Origin: Sphingomonas sanxanigenens DSM 19645 = NX02
Lineage (GTDB): Bacteria; Pseudomonadota; Alphaproteobacteria; Sphingomonadales; Sphingomonadaceae
NCBI RefSeq assembly: GCF_000512205.2
Contig: NZ_CP006644.1
Location: 744,001-808,000, forward strand
Reading direction: 5' to 3'
DNA length: 64,000 nucleotides
A program made the position numbers and the translations under genes. Below are positions 43,816-51,426 of this stretch, one piece after another. The notes under the pieces were generated by a model. That model worked only from the letters and a program-made list of their open reading frames with translations, was not told where the DNA came from and ran no database searches. Each line of letters opens with the position of its first letter. Within the stretch, counting starts at the first letter, position 1.

Positions 43816-44049
43816 ATGTCCCGAGCGATCAATCAGAACGCGAGGCAGGGCCATGTCATCGCCGCTTGCGCCAAGCGCAAGATCGGCATCGGCGCCATCG
43901 AAACCCTTCAGTCCGGCGGTACGCGTGTTGTGATGAACAACGCCGAGAATATCGCGGAAATCGCCAAGCCTATGGATCGAAGGTACTCGCGGGCAATCTT
44001 GTCCGGATTACCCCGCGCCTGGCACGGCCGTAAGCTATATTGGAGATAG
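43816..44049 (+). CDS. Small conserved protein, paralogue of the protein at 18977
   Basis: A 77-residue protein related to the one at 18977 by pattern: MSR-IN start, a cysteine near residue 20, AIE-L-SGGTRVV core and a basic C-terminus (here RRYSRAILSGLPRAWHGRKL). An upstream GTG in the same frame exists, but ATG 43816 gives the shared start. It lies between the cold-shock gene and the DUF6481-like gene, and its stop and the next GTG start are almost adjacent, so these may be expressed together under stress or cold. Confidence 0.6.
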   Translation: MSRAINQNARQGHVIAACAKRKIGIGAIETLQSGGTRVVMNNAENIAEIAKPMDRRYSRAILSGLPRAWHGRKLYWR

Positions 44050-44050
44050 A

Positions 44051-44380
44051 GTGCCAGCATTTAAGACCCCGACATTTCAGGAACGCACCGCAGCTGCGGC
44101 GACGGCCAGGAGCAGGGCGCTCACGCTCCTGCGCTCGAAGCCTCAAGCCGATGCGGCGTCGGTCGCCGCCGCCGTTGCGCGGCGCGCGGCACGGGAAGCT
44201 GCCGAGGCCGAAAAGCGGGCGGCGGCTGCTGCCGCGCGTGCCCTGGCTGCGGCGGAGAAGCAGGCCAGCAAGGCCGAAGCGGCCAAGATCGCCGCGATGC
44301 CCGAGCCGACCGAGGCCGACCGCAAGGCCGCCCGCGACGCGCGTTACGCTGCACGCAAGGGGCGCAAGTCTTCGCGCTGA
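44051..44380 (+). CDS. DUF6481-like basic helical protein
   Basis: A 109-residue protein that is almost entirely alanine, arginine, lysine and glutamate in long helices, ending in the typical RDARYAARKGRK. FKTPTFQERTAAAATARSRA at its start matches the DUF6481 plan known from sphingomonads. GTG 44051 is the likely start, one base after the previous stop. It is probably cytoplasmic and may bind nucleic acid, but function is unknown. These genes are often found next to csp genes, as here. Confidence 0.72.
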   Translation: MPAFKTPTFQERTAAAATARSRALTLLRSKPQADAASVAAAVARRAAREAAEAEKRAAAAAARALAAAEKQASKAEAAKIAAMPEPTEADRKAARDARYAARKGRKSSR

Positions 44381-44439
44381 TGCGCATCGGCGCGGAAGCT
44401 TCGCGGGCATTCCGCACCTGGCGTCCGGTCAGTCGCAGG

Positions 44440-44860
44440 CTGACAGGACGCCCCCCAGCGTCGACAACAGCTGGTAGCGGCGCCCCCGGAACGCCCTGCG
44501 ACGATCTGCGGATCCCGCTCTTTACCGGTCGCCGCGTGCTGGTGGACGCGCAGGCAGGTGGAATCGATGATGACCGGTTCGCCGTCGAAACCCGCGGAAA
44601 CTGCCGCCGGCAGCCGGTCCCATACACCGGTTTTGCGCCAGCGGACGAAGCGGTCGTAGCAGGTCGTCGGCGGTCCGGAGCGCCGCGGGATTTCCGCCTA
44701 TGGCGAGCCGATCCGGAACCACCGGAGACTGCCGTTCAACACCCGTCGACCATCAACCCTCGGCACGCCTCGCGGCTTGTTCGGCAACGGCGGCGCGATG
44801 ATCGTCCACGCACGATCCGTCAGTTCGCACCGTCGCCGCGCGATCCAACCTCATCGTGAA
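44440..44860 (-). pseudogene. IS5-type transposase relic
   Basis: Minus-strand frames together give pieces of an IS5-family transposase: LTDRAWTIIAPPLPNKPRG, VDGRRVLNG, CYDRFVRWRKTGVWDRL and IDSTCLRVHQHAATGK. A stop and frameshifts interrupt the reading, and the C-terminal DDE part is missing. It is an old relic between the DUF6481-like gene and the gene at 44926. No intact copy or clear terminal repeats were seen. The remaining gap bases to 44925 hold nothing else. Confidence 0.75.
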
Positions 44861-44925
44861 CGACGAGGCTGGATCACGCACACGCCAAAGCTCAAGCCCG
44901 TTTATGCGTTTGCGACCCAACCCCC

Positions 44926-45336
44926 TCAATTCACCCGCGCGCCTTCGGGACGCTGTTCCAGCGCCTTGCCCCAGATCGTGACGGTGAAGTCGAAGTTGCC
45001 CGGATCCCAGGCGATCAGCCGCACCGCGACGGGGACGAAGCTGTTGCCTTCATATTCGGGTTCCACCTTGTAGCGGCTGAGCTTGCCGGAGGCGGCGAGC
45101 GGAGCGATCACATTGGCATCGGTGCTCGCCTTGAGGTCTGCGGCGAAGGGGGGCACGTGGAGGATGTTGGGCGCGACCGCCTCTCCGCCGAACGCTTCCG
45201 GCAGCAGCAGCATCGGCACCAGTTCGCCCCTATCGACCAGAACCTGCACCTTTTCGCGGGAATCGACCGCGGAATAATCGGGGCCGGTGCCGCCGCCGTC
45301 GCCGGTGCCGCGCGTTTTCCTGCCGAACCATCCCAT
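44926..45336 (-). CDS. Hypothetical protein
   Basis: A 136-residue soluble protein starting MGWFGRKTRG, with a glycine-rich patch and then a beta-rich domain (ILHVPPFAADLKAS, RYKVEPEYEGNSFVPVAVRL). No signal peptide. SD GAGGCAGG lies close before ATG 45336. Its C-terminal end reads into the intergenic region beside the IS5 relic but the reading frame is complete. No family was recognised. It is divergent from the phage-derived pair. Confidence 0.65.
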   Translation of the reverse strand: MGWFGRKTRGTGDGGGTGPDYSAVDSREKVQVLVDRGELVPMLLLPEAFGGEAVAPNILHVPPFAADLKASTDANVIAPLAASGKLSRYKVEPEYEGNSFVPVAVRLIAWDPGNFDFTVTIWGKALEQRPEGARVN

Positions 45337-45531
45337 CGCCTGCCTCGCCGGTTGTTCGTGACGGAGCGAGGATGGAAGCCCTGCGGCGCGGGTCAATCGC
45401 GACGGGGCGGAGCGACCCGGGGCTGCGGCGGCCCGTGACGGCACGAAGATCCGGCGCTGCCGATTCAACCATTTGCGTTCGCCGCTTAGCCGGTGCTGCC
45501 GCCATCATCATCGCGCGAGGAGCCCCCGCTT

Positions 45532-45714
45532 ATGTGCGCTTCCACCCCCGACGTTCCCACCATCCCCGAACGGCAGGCGAGCCGCCTGCCCGACCAGGGC
45601 GCCGCCCCGGGCGCGCGCGATCGCCGCGCCCGGCTGGGGCCGCTGCTCGCCGCGCTGACCCGCGCCGACGGCCTCGGCACCCCGCCCTCCACCGCCCGGC
45701 CGACGCTCGGCTGA
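45532..45714 (+). CDS. Small phage-type protein before the portal gene
   Basis: A 60-residue protein rich in proline and arginine, with PTIPERQASRLPDQGAAPGARD and LLAALTRADGLGTPP. Similar short proteins sit directly before portal genes in podovirus-type prophages. SD AGGAG lies about eight bases before the ATG. The stop overlaps the portal start by one base (TGATG), so the pair is translationally coupled. Confidence 0.6.
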   Translation: MCASTPDVPTIPERQASRLPDQGAAPGARDRRARLGPLLAALTRADGLGTPPSTARPTLG

Positions 45715-47327
45715 TGGTGCAGCCCCTCCGCCACGCGTGCGAAACGCGGCTCAAGGCCATGCAGGCGATCCGTACCGACTATGAGGCGGAGTGGAAGGAG
45801 ATCGCCCGCTTCGCCCAGCCGGCGCGCAGCCGCTTCCTCAATTCGGAAACCAACCGCAGCCGCCGGCTGCGCAACGGATCGCTGCGCGACGAGCATGGCA
45901 TCGTCGCCTTCCGCACGCTGGCCAATGGCATGACCAGCGGGCTATCCTCCTCCTCGCGGCCGTGGTTCACATTGACGCTGGGTGATGCGACGCTGATCGA
46001 CGAGGACGGGGTGAAGCCCTGGCTCTCCGAGGTCGAGCGGCGGCTTTACGCCTTCCTGGCGCAGACCAACTTCTATGGCGCCGCCAAGACCGGCTATGCT
46101 GAAAGCGGTTTGTTCGGCACCGAAGCGGTGGCGCTGGTCGAGCATGCCGACGTCGGCATGGTCGCGCATGCGCTGACCGCGGGCGAATATTGGATCGCGC
46201 TCAGCGACGCGCTGGTGCCCGACACGCTTTATCGCCGCGCGCCGATGACGGTGCGGCAGGCGGTCGACAGCTTCGGCAAGGCGGTGAACAGCCGCGTGCG
46301 CACCGCCTATGACGGCAGCCGCTACGACGAGATGGTGGACGTGTTCCACGCGATCGAGCCCGATCCCGACCATGACGGCCGCAATCCCGCCTCCAAGCCG
46401 TGGCGCTCGGTCTATTGGGACGAGCGCGCGTCGGGCGACGAGCTGCTGCGCGTCAGCGGCTATCGCGAGAAACCGTTCTGGGCGGCGCGCTGGGACACGA
46501 CGGGCGCGGATGTCTATGGCTATTCGCCCGGCATGGAGGCGCTGCCGGCGCTGCGCGAGCTGCAGCTCCAGGTGAAGCGGCGCAACGAGGCGATCGACCT
46601 GCTCGTCCACCCCGAGAAGGTGGTGCCGCCGGGGCTGAAGCTGACCGGGCAGCCGCGCAACCTCGTCTCCGCGGCGGGCGTCGACAAGGATGCGATCCTC
46701 GTGCCCTACCAGCTGCCCTACCAGGCGGTGGCGGCGATCGGCGACGAGGTCACCAAGTGCAAGGCGCAGATCGACGCGGCGAGCTTTGCCGACCTGTTCA
46801 ACGCGATCACCAACATGGCCGGCATCCAGCCGCGCACGGTGGAGGAGATCGCCGCGCGCAACGAGGAGAAGCTGACCCAGCTCGGCCCGACGATCGAGCG
46901 GGTCTCGACCGAGAAGCTTTCCGCGGTGATCGACCGCGCGTTCGGCATCATGGAGCGCGGCGACCTGCTGCCGCGCGCGCCGGAGGTGCTCGAGGGGCGC
47001 GAGCTGCAGGTGGAGTTCGTCTCGATCCTCGCGCAGATGCAGCGGATGGTGGGCATCGGCCAGATCGAGCGCACCACCGGTTTCGTGGGGAGTCTGGCGG
47101 GCATGGCGCCGGATGCGGTGGACAAGCTCGATATCGACGAGCTCGTCGACGAATATGCGGCGCGTGCGGGCGCCCCGGCGCGGATCATCCGCCCGGCGGA
47201 GGCGGTGGCGGCGATGCGCGAGGGCCGGGCGCAGGCGGCGCAGGCGCAGCAGTTGGCGGCGATGGCGCCGGCGATGAAGCAGGGCGCGGATGCGATGAAG
47301 GTGCTGGGGGAGATGGGCGCGGGCTGA
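45714..47327 (+). CDS. Head-tail connector (portal) protein, podovirus type
   Basis: A 537-residue portal-like protein of the T7 gp8/head-tail connector type: the start (RHACETRLKAMQAIRTDYEAE), a FRTLANGMTSGLSSSSRPWF block and a late helical region (RTVEEIAARNEEKLTQLGPT, ...QMQRMVGIG) are characteristic. In a phage it forms the dodecameric gate through which DNA enters the head. No terminase, scaffold, capsid or tail gene surrounds it, so this is a fragment of a prophage or a gene kept for another use. Intact reading frame and normal GC suggest it has not decayed much. Confidence 0.83.
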   Translation: MVQPLRHACETRLKAMQAIRTDYEAEWKEIARFAQPARSRFLNSETNRSRRLRNGSLRDEHGIVAFRTLANGMTSGLSSSSRPWFTLTLGDATLIDEDGVKPWLSEVERRLYAFLAQTNFYGAAKTGYAESGLFGTEAVALVEHADVGMVAHALTAGEYWIALSDALVPDTLYRRAPMTVRQAVDSFGKAVNSRVRTAYDGSRYDEMVDVFHAIEPDPDHDGRNPASKPWRSVYWDERASGDELLRVSGYREKPFWAARWDTTGADVYGYSPGMEALPALRELQLQVKRRNEAIDLLVHPEKVVPPGLKLTGQPRNLVSAAGVDKDAILVPYQLPYQAVAAIGDEVTKCKAQIDAASFADLFNAITNMAGIQPRTVEEIAARNEEKLTQLGPTIERVSTEKLSAVIDRAFGIMERGDLLPRAPEVLEGRELQVEFVSILAQMQRMVGIGQIERTTGFVGSLAGMAPDAVDKLDIDELVDEYAARAGAPARIIRPAEAVAAMREGRAQAAQAQQLAAMAPAMKQGADAMKVLGEMGAG

Positions 47328-47394
47328 GGTGGGCGCTTGAACCCTGTTCCCCGACCGGGCAAGGCGGGCGGGGGCGCATGAACGGAGCATGCCA

Positions 47395-47859
47395 ATGACC
47401 CTGCCCGACCTGCCCATCGAGGGTGGCTGCCGCTGCGGCCGCGTGCGCTTTCGCGTTTCGCAGGCGCCGTGGATGGAGACCATATGCCATTGCCGCGGCT
47501 GCCAGCGGATGAGCGGCAGCGCCTTTTCGACCACATTGATCGTTCCCGCCGATGGTTTCGAGCAGATCGCCGGTGAGACGGTGATTGGCGGCCTGCATGG
47601 TGACGAGGCGCACCACCATCACTGCGACGGCTGCAAGAGCTGGGTGTTCACCACGCCCGCGGCGGATCTTGGTTTCGTCAGCATCCGCGCGACCTTGCTG
47701 GACGAGCCGGGCTGGTTCGCGCCGTGGATGGAAACGCAGACCGCGGAGAAATTGCCCTGGGCGGCAACCGGCGCCGTGCGCAGCTTCGAGCGGTTTCCGG
47801 GGATGGAAGACTATCAGGCGCTGATCGCGGCATATCGCGAGGATCGCGGGATTTCGTAG
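47395..47859 (+). CDS. GFA family (CENP-V/GFA) zinc protein
   Basis: A 154-residue member of the glutathione-dependent formaldehyde-activating family, which binds zinc through cysteines in the CRCGR, CHCRGC and CDGC motifs; all expected positions are present. ATG 47395 is preferred as GGAG lies seven bases upstream. Only some members have the formaldehyde-glutathione activity, so the substrate is open. It lies after the portal gene and before an IS110 element. Confidence 0.85.
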   Translation: MTLPDLPIEGGCRCGRVRFRVSQAPWMETICHCRGCQRMSGSAFSTTLIVPADGFEQIAGETVIGGLHGDEAHHHHCDGCKSWVFTTPAADLGFVSIRATLLDEPGWFAPWMETQTAEKLPWAATGAVRSFERFPGMEDYQALIAAYREDRGIS

Positions 47860-47883
47860 CTTCGAGCGGGTCTGCCGCCTTGG

Positions 47884-47960
47884 CTGCGCTCGGGGCGAAC
47901 GGAAAAATTATAGGGCTACCCTCGATTTCCTTGCCCCCGTTCGTCCCGAGCGCAGTCGAG
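47884..47960. repeat. Dispersed REP-like arm pair, left of the IS110 element
   Basis: Two inverted copies of a 19-24-base repeat: CTGCGCTCGGGGCGAACGG (47884-47902) and the reverse arm CCGTTCGTCCCGAGCGCAGT... (47937-47960). The second arm is an exact reverse complement of the sequence at 49167-49190, so the IS110 element appears to be inserted between two arms of such a unit. Similar pairs occur at 50078-50176. Confidence 0.65.
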
Positions 47961-47975
47961 CATCTGTCTTCCAGG

Positions 47976-48962
47976 TCAAGCGGGTTTGGGCGCCCACACG
48001 CGATTTTTGGTGATGAGGGTGTTGGCAAGCGCGACGAGTTTTCGTGCGACGGCGATGAGGGCGAGCTTTGGAGCTTTTCCGCGCGCGAGAAGGCCATCGT
48101 AGAAGCGCTTCAAGTCGGGGTTGCGGCGGCTGGCGACGAGCGCGGCCATGTAGAGGGTGGATCTGAGCTCGGCGCGTCCGCCGCGTATGGATCGCTTGCC
48201 GCGCATGCCGCCGCTGTCGCGGGCGAAGGGCGCGAGGCCGACGAGGGCTGCGGCCTGCTTGTTGGTAATGCGGCCGAGTTCGTGGAGGTATGAGAGGAAG
48301 GCCTGGGTGCTGATGGGGCCGATGGCGGGGATGGATCGCAGGATTTTGGCTTTGCGCGTCATCTCGGCATCAGCCTTGATCAGTTCCTCGATCTTCACCT
48401 CGATGCGATCGATATGCGTGGCGATCGAGCTCAGCCTTCTTTTATGTTCGCTCTTGAGGAAGCTGCCCTGCGTGACGCTGAGCCTGTTGCGCAGCGCGGT
48501 CTGTTCGGCGAGCGCCGCGGTGCGGGCGCTGACGAGTTCCTGAAGCTCCTCCTGCCGCCGGCTCACCGGCTCGGATGCCGAGAGGCCGAAGCGATCGGCC
48601 ATCAATGCCAGCATGGCGGCATCGATCGCATCGGTCTTGGCGAGTTTGCCGGCAGCCTCGGCGAACAGCCTGGCCCTCAGCGGATTGACGAGCGCCACCG
48701 GCAGTCCGGCATCATGCAGATGGCGTTGGACGTCCCGATGATAGCGCGACGTCGGCTCCATCAGCACCAGCTTCACCGCGAACCGGCCGAGCACCTCGAC
48801 CAGGCGGTCATGCCCGGCACTGTCGTTGCTCACCCGCAGCTGCTCGCCCACCGGGTGAATGTGGATGTCCAAATTGGCCTTGCTCACATCGACGCCGACA
48901 TGGACCTCCGGCAGCGACTTGTCCTCGACCTTTCCTTGCATACGGGACTTGCTCCCCTTCAT
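47976..48962 (-). CDS. IS110-family transposase
   Basis: An intact 328-residue transposase. The RuvC-like DEDD residues are D25 (HVGVDVSKANLD), E69 (LVLMEPTSRY), D111 and D114 (LAKTDAIDAAM), and the C-terminal serine domain has Ser250 in FARDSGGMRGKR with GGRAELRSTLYMAAL behind it. The family moves by an RNA-guided (bridge RNA) route. Nothing suggests it is inactive. It sits between two arms of a dispersed repeat and its noncoding 5' end lies to the right. Confidence 0.92.
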   Translation of the reverse strand: MKGSKSRMQGKVEDKSLPEVHVGVDVSKANLDIHIHPVGEQLRVSNDSAGHDRLVEVLGRFAVKLVLMEPTSRYHRDVQRHLHDAGLPVALVNPLRARLFAEAAGKLAKTDAIDAAMLALMADRFGLSASEPVSRRQEELQELVSARTAALAEQTALRNRLSVTQGSFLKSEHKRRLSSIATHIDRIEVKIEELIKADAEMTRKAKILRSIPAIGPISTQAFLSYLHELGRITNKQAAALVGLAPFARDSGGMRGKRSIRGGRAELRSTLYMAALVASRRNPDLKRFYDGLLARGKAPKLALIAVARKLVALANTLITKNRVWAPKPA

Positions 48963-49113
48963 CTGTTCAGGCCAGACTTGAAGGGACGGACGGACCGATC
49001 TCGACTACGGCTCGAACCAAGGGACACTCGGTCCCGTCCGTCCGACCGCCGGGGGTGGCCACCCCCGGCGGTCGCCCTTCTGGACTACCAGATCGGGCTG
49101 ACCGCAAGATGCA
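48963..49113 (-). ncRNA. Candidate bridge RNA region of the IS110 element
   Basis: About 150 noncoding bases upstream of the transposase, where the IS110 group places its bridge RNA. It contains an imperfect inverted repeat (GGACGGACGG...CCGTCCGTCC, around 48979-49043) and a perfect 30-base palindrome (49044-49073) with GGGGGTGGCCACCCCC at its centre, so a strongly folded RNA is expected. Loop positions that would match target and donor are not identified here. Confidence 0.5.
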
Positions 49114-49166
49114 AGGGACGGGGAGGCCCGCGCGATAATTTCCGGCAGTCTTCGTGTGAGTCGTCC

Positions 49167-49190
49167 CTCGACTGCGCTCGGGACGAACGG
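49167..49190. repeat. Dispersed REP-like arm, right of the IS110 element
   Basis: Exact reverse complement of the 24 bases at 47937-47960, so the two arms face each other around the IS110 element. The 50 bases to its left (from about 49116) resemble the spacer of the sister repeat at 50078-50176, which carries no insertion. Confidence 0.7.
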
Positions 49191-49216
49191 AGATTGGGGG
49201 GCTGAGGGTGCGCCCC

Positions 49217-49984
49217 TCACACGCCCGGCGGGAACGGCGGGAAATCCACCGGAGACACCGCGGCGCCCGGCGTCCCCGCCGTCACCCAGCCATACACCGC
49301 CAGCCCGAGCGGACTGAACGCGATCGGCGCCATCGCGACCTGGGTCGCGACGATCGCGCCGGTGCCCCACCACCACGCCGGATGTACGCGGCCGCGGGCG
49401 CGTTCGCGGCCGACGCCGATCACGGGGAAGATCATGATCGCGGCGAACACCGCCCAGCCGGCCCAGGGGATGAGCAGCGGCATCGGCAGCAGCCGGCCGA
49501 ACGCCGGGCCCATCAGAACCGTCATACCGCAGAAGAACAGCCGCCGGTGCCAGTCGGTGCGCCGCCGCAGCAGGATCGCGGCGGTGGCGAGCGCGCCGAA
49601 GCAGAGCACGCTGAGGCTGTTCATGAACAGGAAGTAGACGGGTTCGAAGAAGAAGGGCGATGCCCCGCGCCGGACCATTCCCACCGTCATGACGATGCCG
49701 AGCAGCACGATCGCCGCCGCCCAGCCTGCGCCGATCCAGCCGAGCCGGCGGTGGAGCGCGACCGCGCCGGTGGTCGCCAGCGCAGTCTGCAGCACATAGA
49801 AGAAGGTCCAGCCGAAGAAGGCGAAGGTATGGACGTGCAACAGCGGCGGCGCCGCGAAGGTGGAGCGGCCCATCGCGAACTGCAGCGAAAAGCCCGCGAC
49901 ATTGACCGCCGCCATCGCGATGGCGCCGAGCAGGAAGAAACGATGTTCGGCGGACATCGGCGCCCGCATTGCCTGTGTCGCCAT
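49217..49984 (-). CDS. Polytopic membrane protein
   Basis: A 255-residue inner-membrane protein with about seven hydrophobic segments (for example FFLLGAIAMAAVNVAGFSL, AAIVLLGIVMTVGMV, FVLQTALATTGAV and AVFAAIMIFPVIGV). Histidines within helices (LLHVHTFAFFGWTFF, ALHRRLGW) might bind heme or metal, but that is only a possibility. SD GGAGGAA lies before ATG 49984. No family was recognised. Confidence 0.7.
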   Translation of the reverse strand: MATQAMRAPMSAEHRFFLLGAIAMAAVNVAGFSLQFAMGRSTFAAPPLLHVHTFAFFGWTFFYVLQTALATTGAVALHRRLGWIGAGWAAAIVLLGIVMTVGMVRRGASPFFFEPVYFLFMNSLSVLCFGALATAAILLRRRTDWHRRLFFCGMTVLMGPAFGRLLPMPLLIPWAGWAVFAAIMIFPVIGVGRERARGRVHPAWWWGTGAIVATQVAMAPIAFSPLGLAVYGWVTAGTPGAAVSPVDFPPFPPGV

Positions 49985-50077
49985 GCCATTCCTCCACGGC
50001 GCCGCGCCGATCGTGCGGAGCGGGACGCTAATGGTGTGCGGAGCGTTGCTCAATGGGTAAGTGCGGGCGGATAGTAT

Positions 50078-50176
50078 CCGTTCGTCCTGCGCGCAGTCGA
50101 AGGACAGGAAAGGCCCGGTCGCCACTTTCCATGACTTTCGCGTGACTGGCTGCTCGACTGCCCTTCGGACGAACGG
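50078..50176. repeat. Dispersed REP-like inverted-repeat unit, uninterrupted
   Basis: Arms CCGTTCGTCCTGCGCGCAGT (from 50078) and CTCGACTGCCCTTCGGACGA (to 50176) face each other over a spacer of about 50 bases. It is the same kind of unit as that carrying the IS110 element between 47937 and 49190, and the spacers can be aligned. It lies in the divergent gap upstream of the VOC gene. Confidence 0.65.
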
Positions 50177-50225
50177 CGATTGCGGAATCATGCTATGCCC
50201 ATGCTTCGCAACAAGGGAGGATTCG

Positions 50226-50603
50226 ATGTTCGTCGATGCCCAGCCGGTCGGTTTCGTTTCCACCACCGAAACCGAGCGGGCGCGCCGCTTCTACACCGAT
50301 GTCATGGGGCTCAGCCTGGCCGACGATGGTTTTGCGCTGGTTGCGTCGGTGGGCGGGGGCAAGCTGCGGATCACGACCTTGCCCGCCTTCGCGCCTTCCG
50401 AAATGCCGTGCTTCGGTTTCCTCGTGCCGGACGTGACTGCGGCGGTGCGCGGGCTTGCAGCGAAGGGGCTGGCGTTCATCCGCTACGACTTCCTCGGCGA
50501 CGCCCAGGATGCGGACGGCATCTGGAACGGCCCCGATGGCGCGCAGGTGGCGTGGTTCAAGGATCCGGACGGCAACCTGCTGTCGATCGGGCCAACCGGC
50601 TGA
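50226..50603 (+). CDS. VOC (glyoxalase/bleomycin-resistance) family protein
   Basis: A 125-residue protein with the VOC fold: TERARRFYTDVMGLSLADDG, then a C-terminal FKDPDGNLLSIGP that carries the family's conserved D-x-x-G-N and a metal glutamate or aspartate position. Members are metal enzymes or binding proteins acting on small molecules; the particular one is not evident. SD GGGAGG lies before ATG 50226. Confidence 0.85.
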   Translation: MFVDAQPVGFVSTTETERARRFYTDVMGLSLADDGFALVASVGGGKLRITTLPAFAPSEMPCFGFLVPDVTAAVRGLAAKGLAFIRYDFLGDAQDADGIWNGPDGAQVAWFKDPDGNLLSIGPTG

Positions 50604-50641
50604 CGTGCTGCCCTGCAACATGACTGAAGCTTAACAGCTGC

Positions 50642-50658
50642 GTTCGGCTGGGGTTCAG
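50642..50658 (+). promoter_or_regulatory. Direct repeat GTTCGG/GTTCAG
   Basis: Two half-sites GTTCGG (50642-50647) and GTTCAG (50653-50658), 11 bases apart, i.e. one helical turn, as used by OmpR-type response regulators. They lie upstream of the small gene at 50791, 133 bases from its start. The binding protein is unknown. Confidence 0.3.
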
Positions 50659-50790
50659 ACCCGCGTACCTAAAGTGATTCCCAGCCTGCCGCCGTTGCCA
50701 TACGGCATGGCGCGCGGGTGAGAAACATGCTGCACTGCGGAACGAAGCTGTGGCTGGAGCATTCAGTGGGAAGGTGCGAGGAGAACCCTC

Positions 50791-50970
50791 ATGGCCGACG
50801 GACGACATATCGACAGCCACGAATGGACCGATGTCGATCTCGACAGGGTGGCACGGTTTCATGATCGTGGCTTGTCCGCGGAGCAGATCGCGGCGCAACT
50901 CGGGCGCCCGCCCGCGCAGATTTCCGAACGGCTGAAGATCGTCATCAACCGCATCGGCCGTTTCCACTGA
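50791..50970 (+). CDS. Small HTH-like protein
   Basis: A 59-residue protein, not long enough for many gene finders, with a good SD (AGGAGA). HEWTDVDLDRVARFHDRGLSA, then AEQIAAQLGRPPAQIS, is an HTH-like pattern similar to the protein at 19576. It may bind DNA. Two bases after its stop a GFA gene begins, so both may share an mRNA. Confidence 0.55.
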   Translation: MADGRHIDSHEWTDVDLDRVARFHDRGLSAEQIAAQLGRPPAQISERLKIVINRIGRFH

Positions 50971-50972
50971 CG

Positions 50973-51374
50973 ATGCGCAGGCTGGCCGGGGGCTGCCTGT
51001 GCGGCACGGTCGGCTACGACGTGGCCGACGCCTTCGGCTATGCGATGAACTGCCACTGCGGCCAGTGCCGCCGCGCCACCGGCAGTGCCTTCAAGCCCTT
51101 TGCCGGTATCGAACGCCAGCATCTGCGGCTGACGCAGGGTGCGGACGCGTTGCTCATCCATGGCGACCCCGGTCAGGCGCATGACGTGCATTGCGGGCGC
51201 TGCGGATCGCTGCTGTGGTCGGTCGTGCGCGAGAATGCTTGGGTGCATGTGACGCTGGGGACGCTGATCGACGTGCCGTCGATCCGGCCGCAAATGCATA
51301 TCTTCGTGGGATCCAGGGCGGCGTGGCACGAGATCGCGGACGATCTGCCGCAGTTCGAGGCGTTTCCGGCGTAG
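50973..51374 (+). CDS. GFA family zinc protein
   Basis: A 133-residue GFA protein with the motifs GGCLCGTVGYD, NCHCGQCRRATG and HCGRCGSLLW, all zinc-binding cysteines present. It begins two bases after the small HTH-like gene. The role, as for the other copies, is formaldehyde-glutathione chemistry or another thiol-adduct reaction, which the sequence does not decide. Confidence 0.85.
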   Translation: MRRLAGGCLCGTVGYDVADAFGYAMNCHCGQCRRATGSAFKPFAGIERQHLRLTQGADALLIHGDPGQAHDVHCGRCGSLLWSVVRENAWVHVTLGTLIDVPSIRPQMHIFVGSRAAWHEIADDLPQFEAFPA

Positions 51375-51426
51375 GCACGGATGCCCCTCTGCGTTCAGGA
51401 GCGAGGCGGCGTGGCGGCGGCGCCTT

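Larger units (their letters stand above)
47961..49113 (-). mobile_element. IS110-family insertion sequence, approximate extent
   Basis: About 1.15 kb including the transposase and a noncoding end. The left limit is set by the REP-like arm ending at 47960. The right limit is set by the point where the flank again matches the sister repeat at 50078-50176 (GGAC...AGGCCCG from about 49116 on). No terminal inverted repeats, as expected for IS110. The base-exact junction is not known. Confidence 0.6.

Noticed and set aside
47884-47960. CRISPR array beside the IS110 transposase
   Set aside because: The repeats are inverted arms with one spacer, not direct repeats of constant spacing; no cas genes.
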